Origin: Modestobacter sp.
GTDB lineage: Bacteria > Actinomycetota > Actinomycetes > Mycobacteriales > Geodermatophilaceae
Direction of reading: 5' to 3'
Assembly: GCA_025963425.1 (NCBI GenBank)
Contig: JAOPUQ010000421.1
Coordinates: 1 to 7,535, forward strand
Length of the DNA stretch: 7,535 bases
How positions within the stretch are numbered: position 1 is the stretch's first letter; each line of letters begins with the position of its first letter. Positions 1-6,278 of this stretch are shown here, piece after piece. The notes under the pieces are model-generated. The model saw only the letters and a program-made list of their open reading frames with translations. It did no database searches and was not told the DNA's origin. The translations under genes and the position numbers were made by a program.

Positions 1-537
1 GCGGCGGCGTTCGGGGTGCGGCAGGTGCTCCAGGTCAACGCCCGGGCCGCCGGCCCCCGGCTGGGGCGTGACGTCCAGCTCGCCATCAAGGGCAGCAAGA
101 GCGGCGACTGGTCGGTCGACGACGACGGCGTGGTGACCTCGGGCGGGTTCGCGCTGGCCGAGGGGGAGTACGCCTTGGTCACGCAGGTCAGCGAGGCGGG
201 CGCGGACGAGCACCGTGCGGTGTCGATGCTGCCCGGCGGCGGGTTCGTCCTGCTGGACACCGAGGTGACCCCCGAGCTGGCCGCCGAGGGACTGGCCCGC
301 GACGTGGTCCGCGCCGTTCAGCAGGCCCGACGCGCGGCCGGGCTCGACGTCACCGACCGGATCGCCCTGCGGCTGGCCGGCGACGACGCCGTCCGGGAGG
401 CGCTGCAGCAGCACCGCGACCTGCTGGCCAAGGAGGTGCTGGCCGCGAGCCTCGAGCTCGGCCCGCTGGACGGCGAGGCCGGGACGACGACGGTCGGCGA
501 CGGACGTGCGGTGGCGGTGTCGCTGAGCCGGGCGTGA
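1..537 (+). CDS. ileS: Isoleucyl-tRNA synthetase, C-terminal end (partial)
   Basis: The last 178 codons of a gene that enters from the left edge in frame 1; the GTG at 16 is internal, not a start. The enzyme charges tRNA-Ile with isoleucine in the cytoplasm. What is visible is the C-terminal region after the catalytic core. Its most recognisable stretch is LLDTEVTPELAAEGLARD, followed by VVRAVQQARRAAGLDVTDRI, a helical segment typical of the C-terminal extension of the long, eukaryote-like IleRS form found in many actinobacteria (family knowledge). The signature motifs HIGH and KMSKS lie outside the window, so the subtype cannot be confirmed. The gene ends with TGA at 535-537. The next gene on the same strand starts 138 bases later and has its own ribosome binding site, so co-transcription is possible but not needed. 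The call rests on the conserved TEVTPELAAEGLARD-type motif. Confidence 0.9.
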   Translation, partial: AAAFGVRQVLQVNARAAGPRLGRDVQLAIKGSKSGDWSVDDDGVVTSGGFALAEGEYALVTQVSEAGADEHRAVSMLPGGGFVLLDTEVTPELAAEGLARDVVRAVQQARRAAGLDVTDRIALRLAGDDAVREALQQHRDLLAKEVLAASLELGPLDGEAGTTTVGDGRAVAVSLSRA

Positions 538-615
538 CGGCCTGAGCGCTGCTTCGACCGCTCCGGAGGGATTGCCGGGCCCCGGGCGGGGTAGGGGGAA
601 AGCGGAAGCGCGCCT

Positions 616-635
616 GCCCCGCTCGGGGGCGGGGC
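616..635 (+). terminator. Short GC hairpin between ileS and the dehydrogenase gene
   Basis: GCCCCGC (616-622) and GCGGGGC (629-635) form a perfect 7-bp stem with a 6-nt loop. It starts 78 bases after the ileS stop and ends 40 bases before the next start. No T tract follows. It could be a weak terminator for ileS or a leader hairpin for the dehydrogenase. Such stems also arise by chance at this GC content. Confidence 0.25.
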
Positions 636-662
636 CGCCGGTCTTCCACCCCGACCCGTCGT

Positions 663-668
663 AGAGGA
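663..668 (+). promoter_or_regulatory. Ribosome binding site of the dehydrogenase gene
   Basis: AGAGGA lies 7 bases before the ATG at 676. It supports that start over the out-of-frame ATG at 668, which opens only a spurious frame. Confidence 0.7.
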
Positions 669-675
669 TGCGTTC

Positions 676-1866
676 ATGCGTGCAGTCACCTGGCAGGGCA
701 AGCGGAAGGTCTCGGTCGAGGACGTGCCCGATCCCCGGATCGAGCTGCCCACCGACGCGATCGTCAAGATCACCAGCACCAACATCTGCGGGTCGGACCT
801 GCACCTGTACGAGACCCTCGGCCCGTTCATGGACGCGGGCGACGTGCTCGGGCACGAGCCGATGGGCATCGTGGAGGAGGTGGGCAGCCAGGTCGGCGAC
901 CTGAAGGTCGGCGACCGCGTGGTGATGCCCTTCCAGATCTCCTGCGGGCACTGCTGGATGTGTGACCAGCAGCTGTACACGCAGTGCGAGACCACCCAGG
1001 TCCGCGACCAGGGCAGCGGCGCGGCGCTCTTCGGCTACTCCAAGCTCTATGGGCAGGTGCCCGGCGGGCAGGCGGAGTACCTCCGGGTCCCGCAGGCCCA
1101 GTTCACCCACATCAAGGTGCCCGAGGGACCGGCGGACGACCGGTTCGTCTATCTCTCCGACGTGCTGCCGACCGCCTGGCAGGCCGTCGCCTACGCCGCG
1201 GTCCCGGCCGGCGGGTCGCTGGTCGTGCTGGGGCTCGGCCCGATCGGCGACATGGCCTGCCGGATCGCGATGCACCAGGGGGTGGAGAACGTGATCGGGG
1301 TCGACCTGGTCCCCGAGCGGCTGGAACGGGCCCGGGCCCGCGGCGTGCAGGTGGTCGACCTCGGCGCGCACGAGAAGGACCTGCTCGAGGTGGTCCAGGG
1401 GCTGACCTCCGGCCGCGGCGCCGACTCGGTGATCGACGCCGTCGGCCTGGACGCCCACGGCTCGCCGTCCGCGAAGTTCGTCCAGACGGTGGCCGGGCTG
1501 CTGCCCGACGCGGTCGCCCAGCCGGTGTTCAAGACCGCCGGGGTGGACAAGCTGGCGGCGCTGTACTCCGCGATCGAGCTGGTCCGGCGCGGCGGCACGA
1601 TCTCCCTCAGCGGCGTGTACGGCGGGATGGCCGACCCGATGCCGATGATGACCCTGTTCGACAAGCAGGTCCAGCTGCGGATGGGCCAGGCCAACGTCAA
1701 GCGCTGGGTGCCCGAGATCCTGCCGCTGCTGACCGACGACGACCCGCTGGGCGTCGACAGCTTCGCGACGCACCGGCTGCCGCTGTCCGAGGCCCCGGCG
1801 GCCTACAAGTCGTTCCAGGAGAAGGCGGACGGCTACGTGAAGGTGCAGCTGAAGCCGGAGCTCTGA
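676..1866 (+). CDS. Zinc-dependent alcohol/formaldehyde dehydrogenase (MDR family)
   Basis: A complete 396-residue medium-chain dehydrogenase/reductase, close in layout to glutathione-independent formaldehyde dehydrogenase (FdhA of Pseudomonas putida). It is expected to oxidise a small aldehyde or alcohol with NAD+ in the cytoplasm. The N-terminal GroES-like domain carries the catalytic zinc ligands Cys38 (NICGSD) and His60 with Glu61 (GHEP). Asp162 (SDVLPT) sits where FdhA uses an Asp ligand. The structural zinc site is complete: Cys90, Cys93, Cys96 and Cys104. The Rossmann domain has GLGPIG at 186-191 and the acidic Asp210 at the end of the second strand, which favours NAD over NADP. The insert at about 260-300 (PSAKFVQTVAGLLPDAV and after) is typical of the FdhA-like branch and explains the length. 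The start is fixed by AGAGGA 7 bases upstream. The true substrate (formaldehyde, another aldehyde, or a longer alcohol) cannot be decided from sequence. A strong hairpin follows the stop, so this looks like a single-gene unit or the end of an ileS read-through transcript. Confidence 0.9.
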   Translation: MRAVTWQGKRKVSVEDVPDPRIELPTDAIVKITSTNICGSDLHLYETLGPFMDAGDVLGHEPMGIVEEVGSQVGDLKVGDRVVMPFQISCGHCWMCDQQLYTQCETTQVRDQGSGAALFGYSKLYGQVPGGQAEYLRVPQAQFTHIKVPEGPADDRFVYLSDVLPTAWQAVAYAAVPAGGSLVVLGLGPIGDMACRIAMHQGVENVIGVDLVPERLERARARGVQVVDLGAHEKDLLEVVQGLTSGRGADSVIDAVGLDAHGSPSAKFVQTVAGLLPDAVAQPVFKTAGVDKLAALYSAIELVRRGGTISLSGVYGGMADPMPMMTLFDKQVQLRMGQANVKRWVPEILPLLTDDDPLGVDSFATHRLPLSEAPAAYKSFQEKADGYVKVQLKPEL

Positions 1867-1871
1867 CCATT

Positions 1872-1903
1872 CCGGTGGCCGGCCCGCCCGGGTCGGCCAC
1901 CGG
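1872..1903 (+). terminator. Strong hairpin terminator after the dehydrogenase gene
   Basis: CCGGTGGCC (1872-1880) and GGCCACCGG (1895-1903) are perfect inverted copies. The stem extends inward through one G-C pair, one G-T wobble and three G-C pairs, giving about 14 bp around a 4-nt GCCC loop. It begins 5 bases after the TGA. There is no T tract, as is common in high-GC actinobacteria. It also lies just beyond the 3' end of the opposing pseudogene (1906), so it could act from both sides. Confidence 0.7.
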
Positions 1904-1905
1904 AC

Positions 1906-2324
1906 TCAGGTGCCCGTGCTCAGCGCCCGCACGACGTGGTCGACGTTCCGGCGCCCACGCCCGTGGTCGATCAGCGTGGTGCGGACCTTCGGCCGGCTGG
2001 ACACCGTGGCCACCGGCTGGGCGGGTCACCGATGGGCTGGACGGCCACCGCCCCGCCCCAGCTCTTCCAGCTGGCGCCGCGCGGCACGCCGCGACTGCTG
2101 ACGAGCCGCATGGTCCCGAGGACGACGGACATGATCGCCCCGAACGACGCGCCGCTGCTCGACCCCCCGGCCAGCCCGATGACCGGGCTCTCCTCAGCCC
2201 ATCACCGACCTCGACGGCAGCGAAGAGGGCGCCGGGCAGCAGGCCATCAGCAGGCCGGCAGGAACAGCCGTCACCAGGAAGGCCGATCCGTAGACCTTGA
2301 GTGCGCGTACGGGGCCGTGGTCAT
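1906..2324 (-). pseudogene. Broken small membrane-protein gene (at least three frame changes)
   Basis: No intact frame covers this stretch, yet protein-like segments follow each other in order on the - strand. An ATG at 2324, with GGAG at 2334-2331 six bases before it, opens MTTAPYA. Another frame then gives KVYGSAFLVTAVPAGLLMA (2298-2242). A third gives LLPGALFAAVEVG (2242 to about 2204). The first frame returns with VIGLAGGSSSGASFGAIM, then SVVLGTMRLV and GASWKSWGGAVAV (2183-2025). The second frame ends with VATVSSRPKVRTTLIDHG and RGRRNVDHVVRALSTGT before TGA (1908-1906). Two hydrophobic segments are followed by a small soluble domain. The WKSWG ... SRPKVRTTLIDHG ... NVDHV pattern reminds me of actinobacterial proteins of unknown function, from memory and without a search. 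One lost base near 2242 would restore GLLMA-LLPG. An intact ancestor would have about 140-150 residues. Sequencing indels in a live gene are the main alternative. Confidence 0.6.
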
Positions 2325-2385
2325 GGAGAACTCCGGGCTCAGGCGCCAGTTGTCGCCCCCGGCGCTCGCCGCCGGATCGCAGCGC

Positions 2386-2417
2386 CCGGGGTCTGGTGGC
2401 CCGGTCGGTGACCCCGG
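2386..2417 (-). terminator. Hairpin directly after the peroxidase stop codon
   Basis: CCGGGGTC (2386-2393) and GACCCCGG (2410-2417) form a perfect 8-bp stem with a 16-nt loop. On the - strand it begins at the base right after the peroxidase stop (2418-2420). No T tract follows. It is placed as expected for the end of the peroxidase transcript, but the loop is long. Confidence 0.45.
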
Positions 2418-3956
2418 TCAGGCGCAGCCGGCGCGCTGCAGGAAGTGGCCGACCGTGAACGGCGTGGTCGACGGTGTCCAGCGCGGCTTGACGTGCACGT
2501 AGCTGGTGGGGTCCAGGAAGAGCAGCGTCAGCAGCGTGCCGGCTACCAGCGCGCCACCGGTCGGTCCGAGGCGGCGGCCACCCTGGGACAGCTCGGCCTC
2601 CTTGAGCACGTAGAACCACAGCGGTGCCTTGCCCTGCCAGCGTGGGTCGGTCAGCCCCAGCTCGGCGTTGCTCAGCGGGCGCTGCATCAGGGCCTTCGCC
2701 ACGTCCTGCCCGGCGGCGAGCCCCAGCCGCTTCCCCCGCAGCAGATTGCGCTCGGCGAGGTCGGTGAACAGCGGCTTCGAGTCCCGGGACACCACGGTCG
2801 CCGGCAGGTCGTGCAGCGGCATCGCCAGGCTGGTGTCGACCAGTCGGGCGAGGTTGAGCCCGGCGGGGCGGGGCCGGCCGGGGACGTCGAAGAAGTAGGT
2901 CCAGTCGGCCTTGTAGTTGGCCGGGACCGGCCGCGAGCCGCGCAGGTCGTCCCGGGGGTCGCCGGGGTGGGCGAAGACCGGTCCGGTGTCGGCGTCGTTC
3001 ATCTCGTACTCCGGGCGCACCATGCTGTGGCCGAACCGGTAGGCGGCGACGGAGAACTCGATCGGCATCATCGGCCGGTTCCGGTTCTTCGGCCTGTACC
3101 ACGGGATCTTGGTGCCCAGGGCGAACAGACCGTCGACCAGCTTCGGCCCGCAGATCCGGGGCAGGAACTCCTGCACGATCAGCCACTGGTAGTGCCAGGT
3201 CGTCAGCCGCTGCGCCTCGGCGAAGCCCCGGCCCTCGTCCATCAGGACGTTGTGGAACCGGAGGAACGCCACGTGCAGCTGGGCGATCACCAGGTTCTCG
3301 TCGTTGCGCGGGTCGCCGACGTACGCCGTCCCGTCGGCGGCCCGGGGCAGGTCGTGCAGCCCGTCGTGCTCGTCGACGAGCAGGTACCCGGGCCGGGCCG
3401 GGTCGTAGAGCTGGGGGTCGACGTCCGGGCCGCGGCCGTAGACCGACCCGAGGTCGAACATCGGGGTGTCGAAGTTCTTCAGCCCGTGCGGGTCGGTCTG
3501 CTGCGCCGGCAGCGGCGTGGTGTCGCGGGTGATGTCGTGGTCGATGAACTGGCCGAAGAATGTGTACCCGGCGGTGATGTCCGGGTTGTCCCACCGGTCG
3601 TGGTCGCTGGGGCCCTGGCCCGGCGGGCGGGGGTCGGTCATCGAGCGGGCGAGCGTGCCGAGGAGCTCATCCGGCGGCGCGAAGGCCGGCAGCTTCTTGA
3701 ACAGCAGACCGAAGCGGGCCTCCTGCTCGCGGCCCACCGCAACCGCGATGTCGCTCCCACGAGGTGCACCGATCGCGTGCTGCCACGTGCCCGCCGCAGC
3801 CGCCGAGGCAGCAGGCGCCGCGGAGGCGGTCGAGAAGGGGCAGGCGGTTGCGATGACCGGCGCGGCTGCACCGACCGCGGCTGCCTGGAGGAATCCGCGC
3901 CGGCCCACCCGACGGGGCTCCGGTCGTGACTCCGCGTGCAGGTCAGAGATCGCCAT
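2418..3956 (-). CDS. Tat-exported animal-type haem peroxidase
   Basis: A complete 512-residue member of the animal haem peroxidase (peroxidase-cyclooxygenase) superfamily. These use H2O2 to oxidise halides, phenols or metals. The N-terminus has a twin-arginine signal: RRGFL at 19-23, then a hydrophobic Ala-rich stretch to about 46-55, so export of a folded, haem-loaded enzyme is expected. The active site aligns by eye with myeloperoxidase. GQFIDHD (135-141) supplies Gln136, Asp139 (position of the covalent haem ester), distal His140 and Asp141 (calcium). TPMFDLGSVYG (164-174) is the calcium loop with Asp168. GDPRNDEN (214-221) gives catalytic Arg217 and Glu220, the second haem-linking position. 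RFGHSM (307-312) gives proximal His310. So it should be active, perhaps with covalent haem. ATG 3956 places the Tat motif normally, although only a loose G-rich stretch precedes it. The in-frame opening runs on upstream into the next gene's antisense and is spurious there. A strong hairpin separates it from the gene at 4109-6115, so it probably has its own promoter. Substrate unknown. Confidence 0.92.
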   Translation of the reverse strand: MAISDLHAESRPEPRRVGRRGFLQAAAVGAAAPVIATACPFSTASAAPAASAAAAGTWQHAIGAPRGSDIAVAVGREQEARFGLLFKKLPAFAPPDELLGTLARSMTDPRPPGQGPSDHDRWDNPDITAGYTFFGQFIDHDITRDTTPLPAQQTDPHGLKNFDTPMFDLGSVYGRGPDVDPQLYDPARPGYLLVDEHDGLHDLPRAADGTAYVGDPRNDENLVIAQLHVAFLRFHNVLMDEGRGFAEAQRLTTWHYQWLIVQEFLPRICGPKLVDGLFALGTKIPWYRPKNRNRPMMPIEFSVAAYRFGHSMVRPEYEMNDADTGPVFAHPGDPRDDLRGSRPVPANYKADWTYFFDVPGRPRPAGLNLARLVDTSLAMPLHDLPATVVSRDSKPLFTDLAERNLLRGKRLGLAAGQDVAKALMQRPLSNAELGLTDPRWQGKAPLWFYVLKEAELSQGGRRLGPTGGALVAGTLLTLLFLDPTSYVHVKPRWTPSTTPFTVGHFLQRAGCA

Positions 3957-4027
3957 CAGCCCACTGCCCCCGTGTCTGCGGCGCCCGGGGTGGCTCCGCT
4001 CACTTAGCGTGACGGTTGAGGCAAGCC

Positions 4028-4039
4028 GGGGACATCCCC
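4028..4039. promoter_or_regulatory. Palindrome upstream of the peroxidase gene (possible operator)
   Basis: GGGGACATCCCC is an inverted repeat of 5-bp arms (GGGGA/TCCCC) around two bases. It lies about 72 bases upstream of the peroxidase start, in the 97-base stretch between that start and the hairpin at 4054. Its position fits a regulator site near the promoter. No convincing -35/-10 pair can be read nearby, and a short GC palindrome may be chance. Confidence 0.2.
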
Positions 4040-4053
4040 AGTCCAGGGGGTCG

Positions 4054-4102
4054 CAGCACCCGAGGGCCCGCAGGCTGGCAGCCTGCGGGCCCTCGGGTGC
4101 TG
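4054..4102 (-). terminator. Perfect 23-bp hairpin terminator after the secreted-protein gene
   Basis: The 22 bases 4054-4075 (CAGCACCCGAGG...) are matched exactly by 4081-4102 (...CCTCGGGTGCTG). One more T-A pair (4076/4080) leaves a 3-nt loop. On the - strand it begins 6 bases after the stop of the gene at 4109-6115. No T tract follows. It is by far the most stable stem in the window and should strongly isolate the downstream peroxidase gene from read-through. Confidence 0.85.
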
Positions 4103-4108
4103 GTGCCG

Positions 4109-6115
4109 TCAGCGGCTGGCGACCGTCACCGGCGTGACCGCCCCGCCACGGGTGCTCTGCACCCCGGCGCGGCTGACCTGTGCCCCAGGCCCCGGCTTCT
4201 GGCGGAGCTCCCAGTTGCCCAGCGTGTCGACCGGGGCCTTGCCCAGCAGCACGGGCTTGGCCGGGTTGCTCAGGTTCCACACGTAGACCTGGGTGGGTGG
4301 GCTCAGCGTGGCCGGCGCGCCGGCGACCAGTGACGTGCCGCCGATGCGCAGCTCCTGGCCGACCTTGTGGCGGGCGGTGCCGACCGCGACCGTGTCCTGG
4401 GTGACGGTCACGGTGAGCTGCGCCGTGCTCGTCGCACCACCGGCACCGGTCACGGTCAGCTGGAGCACGGCGTCCCCCCCGGCGCTGGCCGGGGCCGGCG
4501 CCGTCGGGGTGCCGGTCGGTGCGACGGCGTACGGGACCGTCAGCGTCGGCTTGGCCACCGCCGGGTTGCTGATGGTCACCGCGGGACCGCTGAGCTGGCT
4601 CCATGCGTAGCTGACGGCTGCCGTGGAGCTGCCGCCGTCCACGGTGGTGGTCCCGCCGCGCAGCACCGACGCGGCGGCTGCGGTCGCCGTGGCGACGGGT
4701 GCCGGCGGCGTGTCCTGGGCATCCGGGTTGTCCGGCGTGTTGTCGGTGACCGGACCGCCGTCCGGCCCCGGGGTGACGGGCGGCAGACCGGGCGTTGCCG
4801 CGCCTCCGGTCACCGTGACCGGGAACGTGGCGCTCGAGGCGCCGCTGCTCACGGTCACCACGGCCGGCGGCGCGGCGACGTCGAACGTCGCGGAACCGCT
4901 GGCATCGATGGTCCCGAGCCCCTGGACGGTCAGGGGGTATGTCGCGGGGGCGGTGGCGACGGCGGAGACGACCAGGTGGCTGCCGGTGTACTCGGCCCGG
5001 GTCACCGTGATCCCGCTGAGCCGGATGACGCTCTCACTGACCGGGTCGTCGCCGAGGTTCTGCACGGTCACCGAGGTGGGTGGCGTCGCCCCCGGCTGCA
5101 GCTCGATCCGGGCGTAGTGCCGCGTGCTGTCCGGGTCATGGGTCATCGGCGTGGCGGGCAGACCGTTGAGGGGCTTGACCTGGAGCTGGGTGCCACGGCT
5201 GGTCGCGAAGACGTCCAGGAAGCCACCGTTGACGACCGCCTGGTCGCCGGTGACCCCCGTGTTCGTCGCGACCTTCCCGGTGACGGTGAACTGGTCGGTG
5301 GAGAGGTCCAGCCCCCCGCCGGACACGGCGAACCGGTTGAACCCGGTCGGGCTCCCGGTGACCGTGTGCGTCTGGTCCGGGTTGCCGAGGTAGCCCGCCG
5401 GTGCCCCGGCGTCCCACCGCAGGAAGGGGCCGAGGTTCCCCTTCAGCGGGGTGCGGAAGTTGCCCACCGACGGCGAGATGTCCTCCACCAGCCGGCCGTC
5501 ACCGGAGGCGTCGGTGTCCACCGTCAGCTCACCGAACGGGTGCGTGAAGGTCAGGATGGTGTCCGCGGGTGCGTCGCGGACGACGACCCGGGTGCGCGAG
5601 AAGGTGACCTGGTCGCCGTTCCGCACGATGTCGTTGGCCCACGCCGCCTCGAGCCCGAGGGTGAGCACGGCCCGGCCGCCACCCGGCAGGTCGAGCTCGG
5701 CGCCGGCCAGCTGGTAGAAGAACTCGCCCGGGAAGTTGTCCGGGTAGGAGATCGGCGCGTCCGGGTAGGGCACCTCGTCCGGCAGCAGCCCGCACAGCGG
5801 GTTGTCCAGGTCGAGGCAGGGCTCCAGGCGGGTGCCGGCACTGTCCTCGTACCAGGACGGGAAGCCGTGCTCGGCGTTCACCGGTCCGACGTCGACCAGG
5901 CCGCCGGGGTTGGGCACGGTCACCCTGGTCGCCGCCAGCGACGTGGTCGCCAGCGTGAGCGGCAGTGCCATCGCGGCGACGACGGTGACGCAGCGCCGGG
6001 CCGTGCGCCGGGAGGAAGCCCCCGAGCGGAGCGACCACCCCCGGCGCGGGCGGAGCGGTGGGACGGGGGATGGGCTCCCAGCTGCCCCGGGAGGGGTTGA
6101 CGGTGCGTGCCTCAT
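4109..6115 (-). CDS. Secreted surface protein with PKD/Ig-like domain, function unknown
   Basis: A complete 668-residue protein; I do not recognise a named family. The N-terminus is long and Arg/Pro-rich (1-42), then a hydrophobic segment (43-60) ending LAAT, which fits a signal peptide cut near residue 62. The mature N-terminal part has a striking motif, GFPSWYEDSAGTRLEPCLDL (84-103), then NPLC and SYPDNFPGEFFYQ (123-135), with Cys100 and Cys108 perhaps forming a disulphide. A beta-rich region (about 145-435) follows, then a Pro/Asp-rich linker (440-472). A PKD/Ig-like module (about 472-572) has the typical YAWSQLSGPAVTISNP core. A C-terminal beta domain (573-668) includes VYVWNLSNPAKPVLLGK. 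There is no LPXTG motif and no C-terminal membrane anchor. ATG 6115 is supported by GGAG six bases upstream. It lies 163 bases after the signal peptidase gene on the same strand and ends at a strong hairpin. It may be a structural or binding partner of the neighbouring exported oxidases (inference). Confidence 0.85.
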   Translation of the reverse strand: MRHAPSTPPGAAGSPSPVPPLRPRRGWSLRSGASSRRTARRCVTVVAAMALPLTLATTSLAATRVTVPNPGGLVDVGPVNAEHGFPSWYEDSAGTRLEPCLDLDNPLCGLLPDEVPYPDAPISYPDNFPGEFFYQLAGAELDLPGGGRAVLTLGLEAAWANDIVRNGDQVTFSRTRVVVRDAPADTILTFTHPFGELTVDTDASGDGRLVEDISPSVGNFRTPLKGNLGPFLRWDAGAPAGYLGNPDQTHTVTGSPTGFNRFAVSGGGLDLSTDQFTVTGKVATNTGVTGDQAVVNGGFLDVFATSRGTQLQVKPLNGLPATPMTHDPDSTRHYARIELQPGATPPTSVTVQNLGDDPVSESVIRLSGITVTRAEYTGSHLVVSAVATAPATYPLTVQGLGTIDASGSATFDVAAPPAVVTVSSGASSATFPVTVTGGAATPGLPPVTPGPDGGPVTDNTPDNPDAQDTPPAPVATATAAAASVLRGGTTTVDGGSSTAAVSYAWSQLSGPAVTISNPAVAKPTLTVPYAVAPTGTPTAPAPASAGGDAVLQLTVTGAGGATSTAQLTVTVTQDTVAVGTARHKVGQELRIGGTSLVAGAPATLSPPTQVYVWNLSNPAKPVLLGKAPVDTLGNWELRQKPGPGAQVSRAGVQSTRGGAVTPVTVASR

Positions 6116-6278
6116 GGCTGTCTCCGCGGTCGTACGCGTGTCCCCGCAGCCGCCGCGAGCGGCGTCTGTGGGCTGGCCGGATCACCGTGCCCGGGTGCCC
6201 GGGGTCAGCCACAGCCACGAGGAGGGTGGTGGCGTCCCCCCAATCGGAGGGGGCGGCGTCGCAGCCGCGCCGACCGGG
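6116..6278 (-). other. 163-base intergenic region, signal peptidase to secreted protein
   Basis: I find no gene here. It holds a G-run/C-run dyad downstream of the signal peptidase stop (6236-6253, an imperfect hairpin), an inverted repeat CCGGGTGCCCGG (6191-6202) within a direct repeat of GTGCCCGG (6187-6202), and a small dyad GCCGC-GA-GCGGC (6152-6163). These could be a weak terminator and a regulator site for a separate promoter of the secreted-protein gene. No clear -35/-10 pair is readable. Confidence 0.35.
6122..6125 (-). promoter_or_regulatory. Ribosome binding site of the secreted-protein gene
   Basis: On the - strand GGAG (6125-6122) stands 6 bases before the ATG at 6115. This decides for the long N-terminus over the in-frame GTG and ATG codons at residues 43 and 49, near the hydrophobic segment. 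Confidence 0.6.

Noticed and set aside
36..38. Helical RAVQQARRAAG segment of IleRS considered as a coiled-coil of a separate small gene starting at GTG 16
   Set aside because: The frame is open to the left edge and the content matches the IleRS C-terminus, so there is no separate gene.
570..593. Possible SigB-type promoter (GATT, 15 bases, GGGTA) before the dehydrogenase gene
   Set aside because: The -35 part departs from GTTT and the -10 lacks the final T. In this G-rich stretch the match is too weak to call.
984..2300. 438-codon open frame overlapping the dehydrogenase gene in another frame
   Set aside because: It runs inside the dehydrogenase, crosses the terminator hairpin and the pseudogene, and gives only Arg/Ala/Gly-rich sequence.
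2445..3929. 494-codon open frame on the + strand opposite the peroxidase gene
   Set aside because: It is the antisense of a gene with clear active-site motifs. Its translation is low-complexity Arg/Gly/Val with no recognisable domain, as expected for a GC-rich shadow frame.
3957..4604. N-terminal extension of the peroxidase frame up to 4604
   Set aside because: The extension would cross the hairpin and run antisense-frame through the neighbouring gene. The Tat motif sits 19 residues after ATG 3956, as expected for a true start.
4367..6100. 577-codon open frame on the + strand opposite the secreted-protein gene
   Set aside because: Arg/Gly-rich shadow frame with no domain. The - strand frame has a signal peptide, a PKD-like module and a ribosome binding site.
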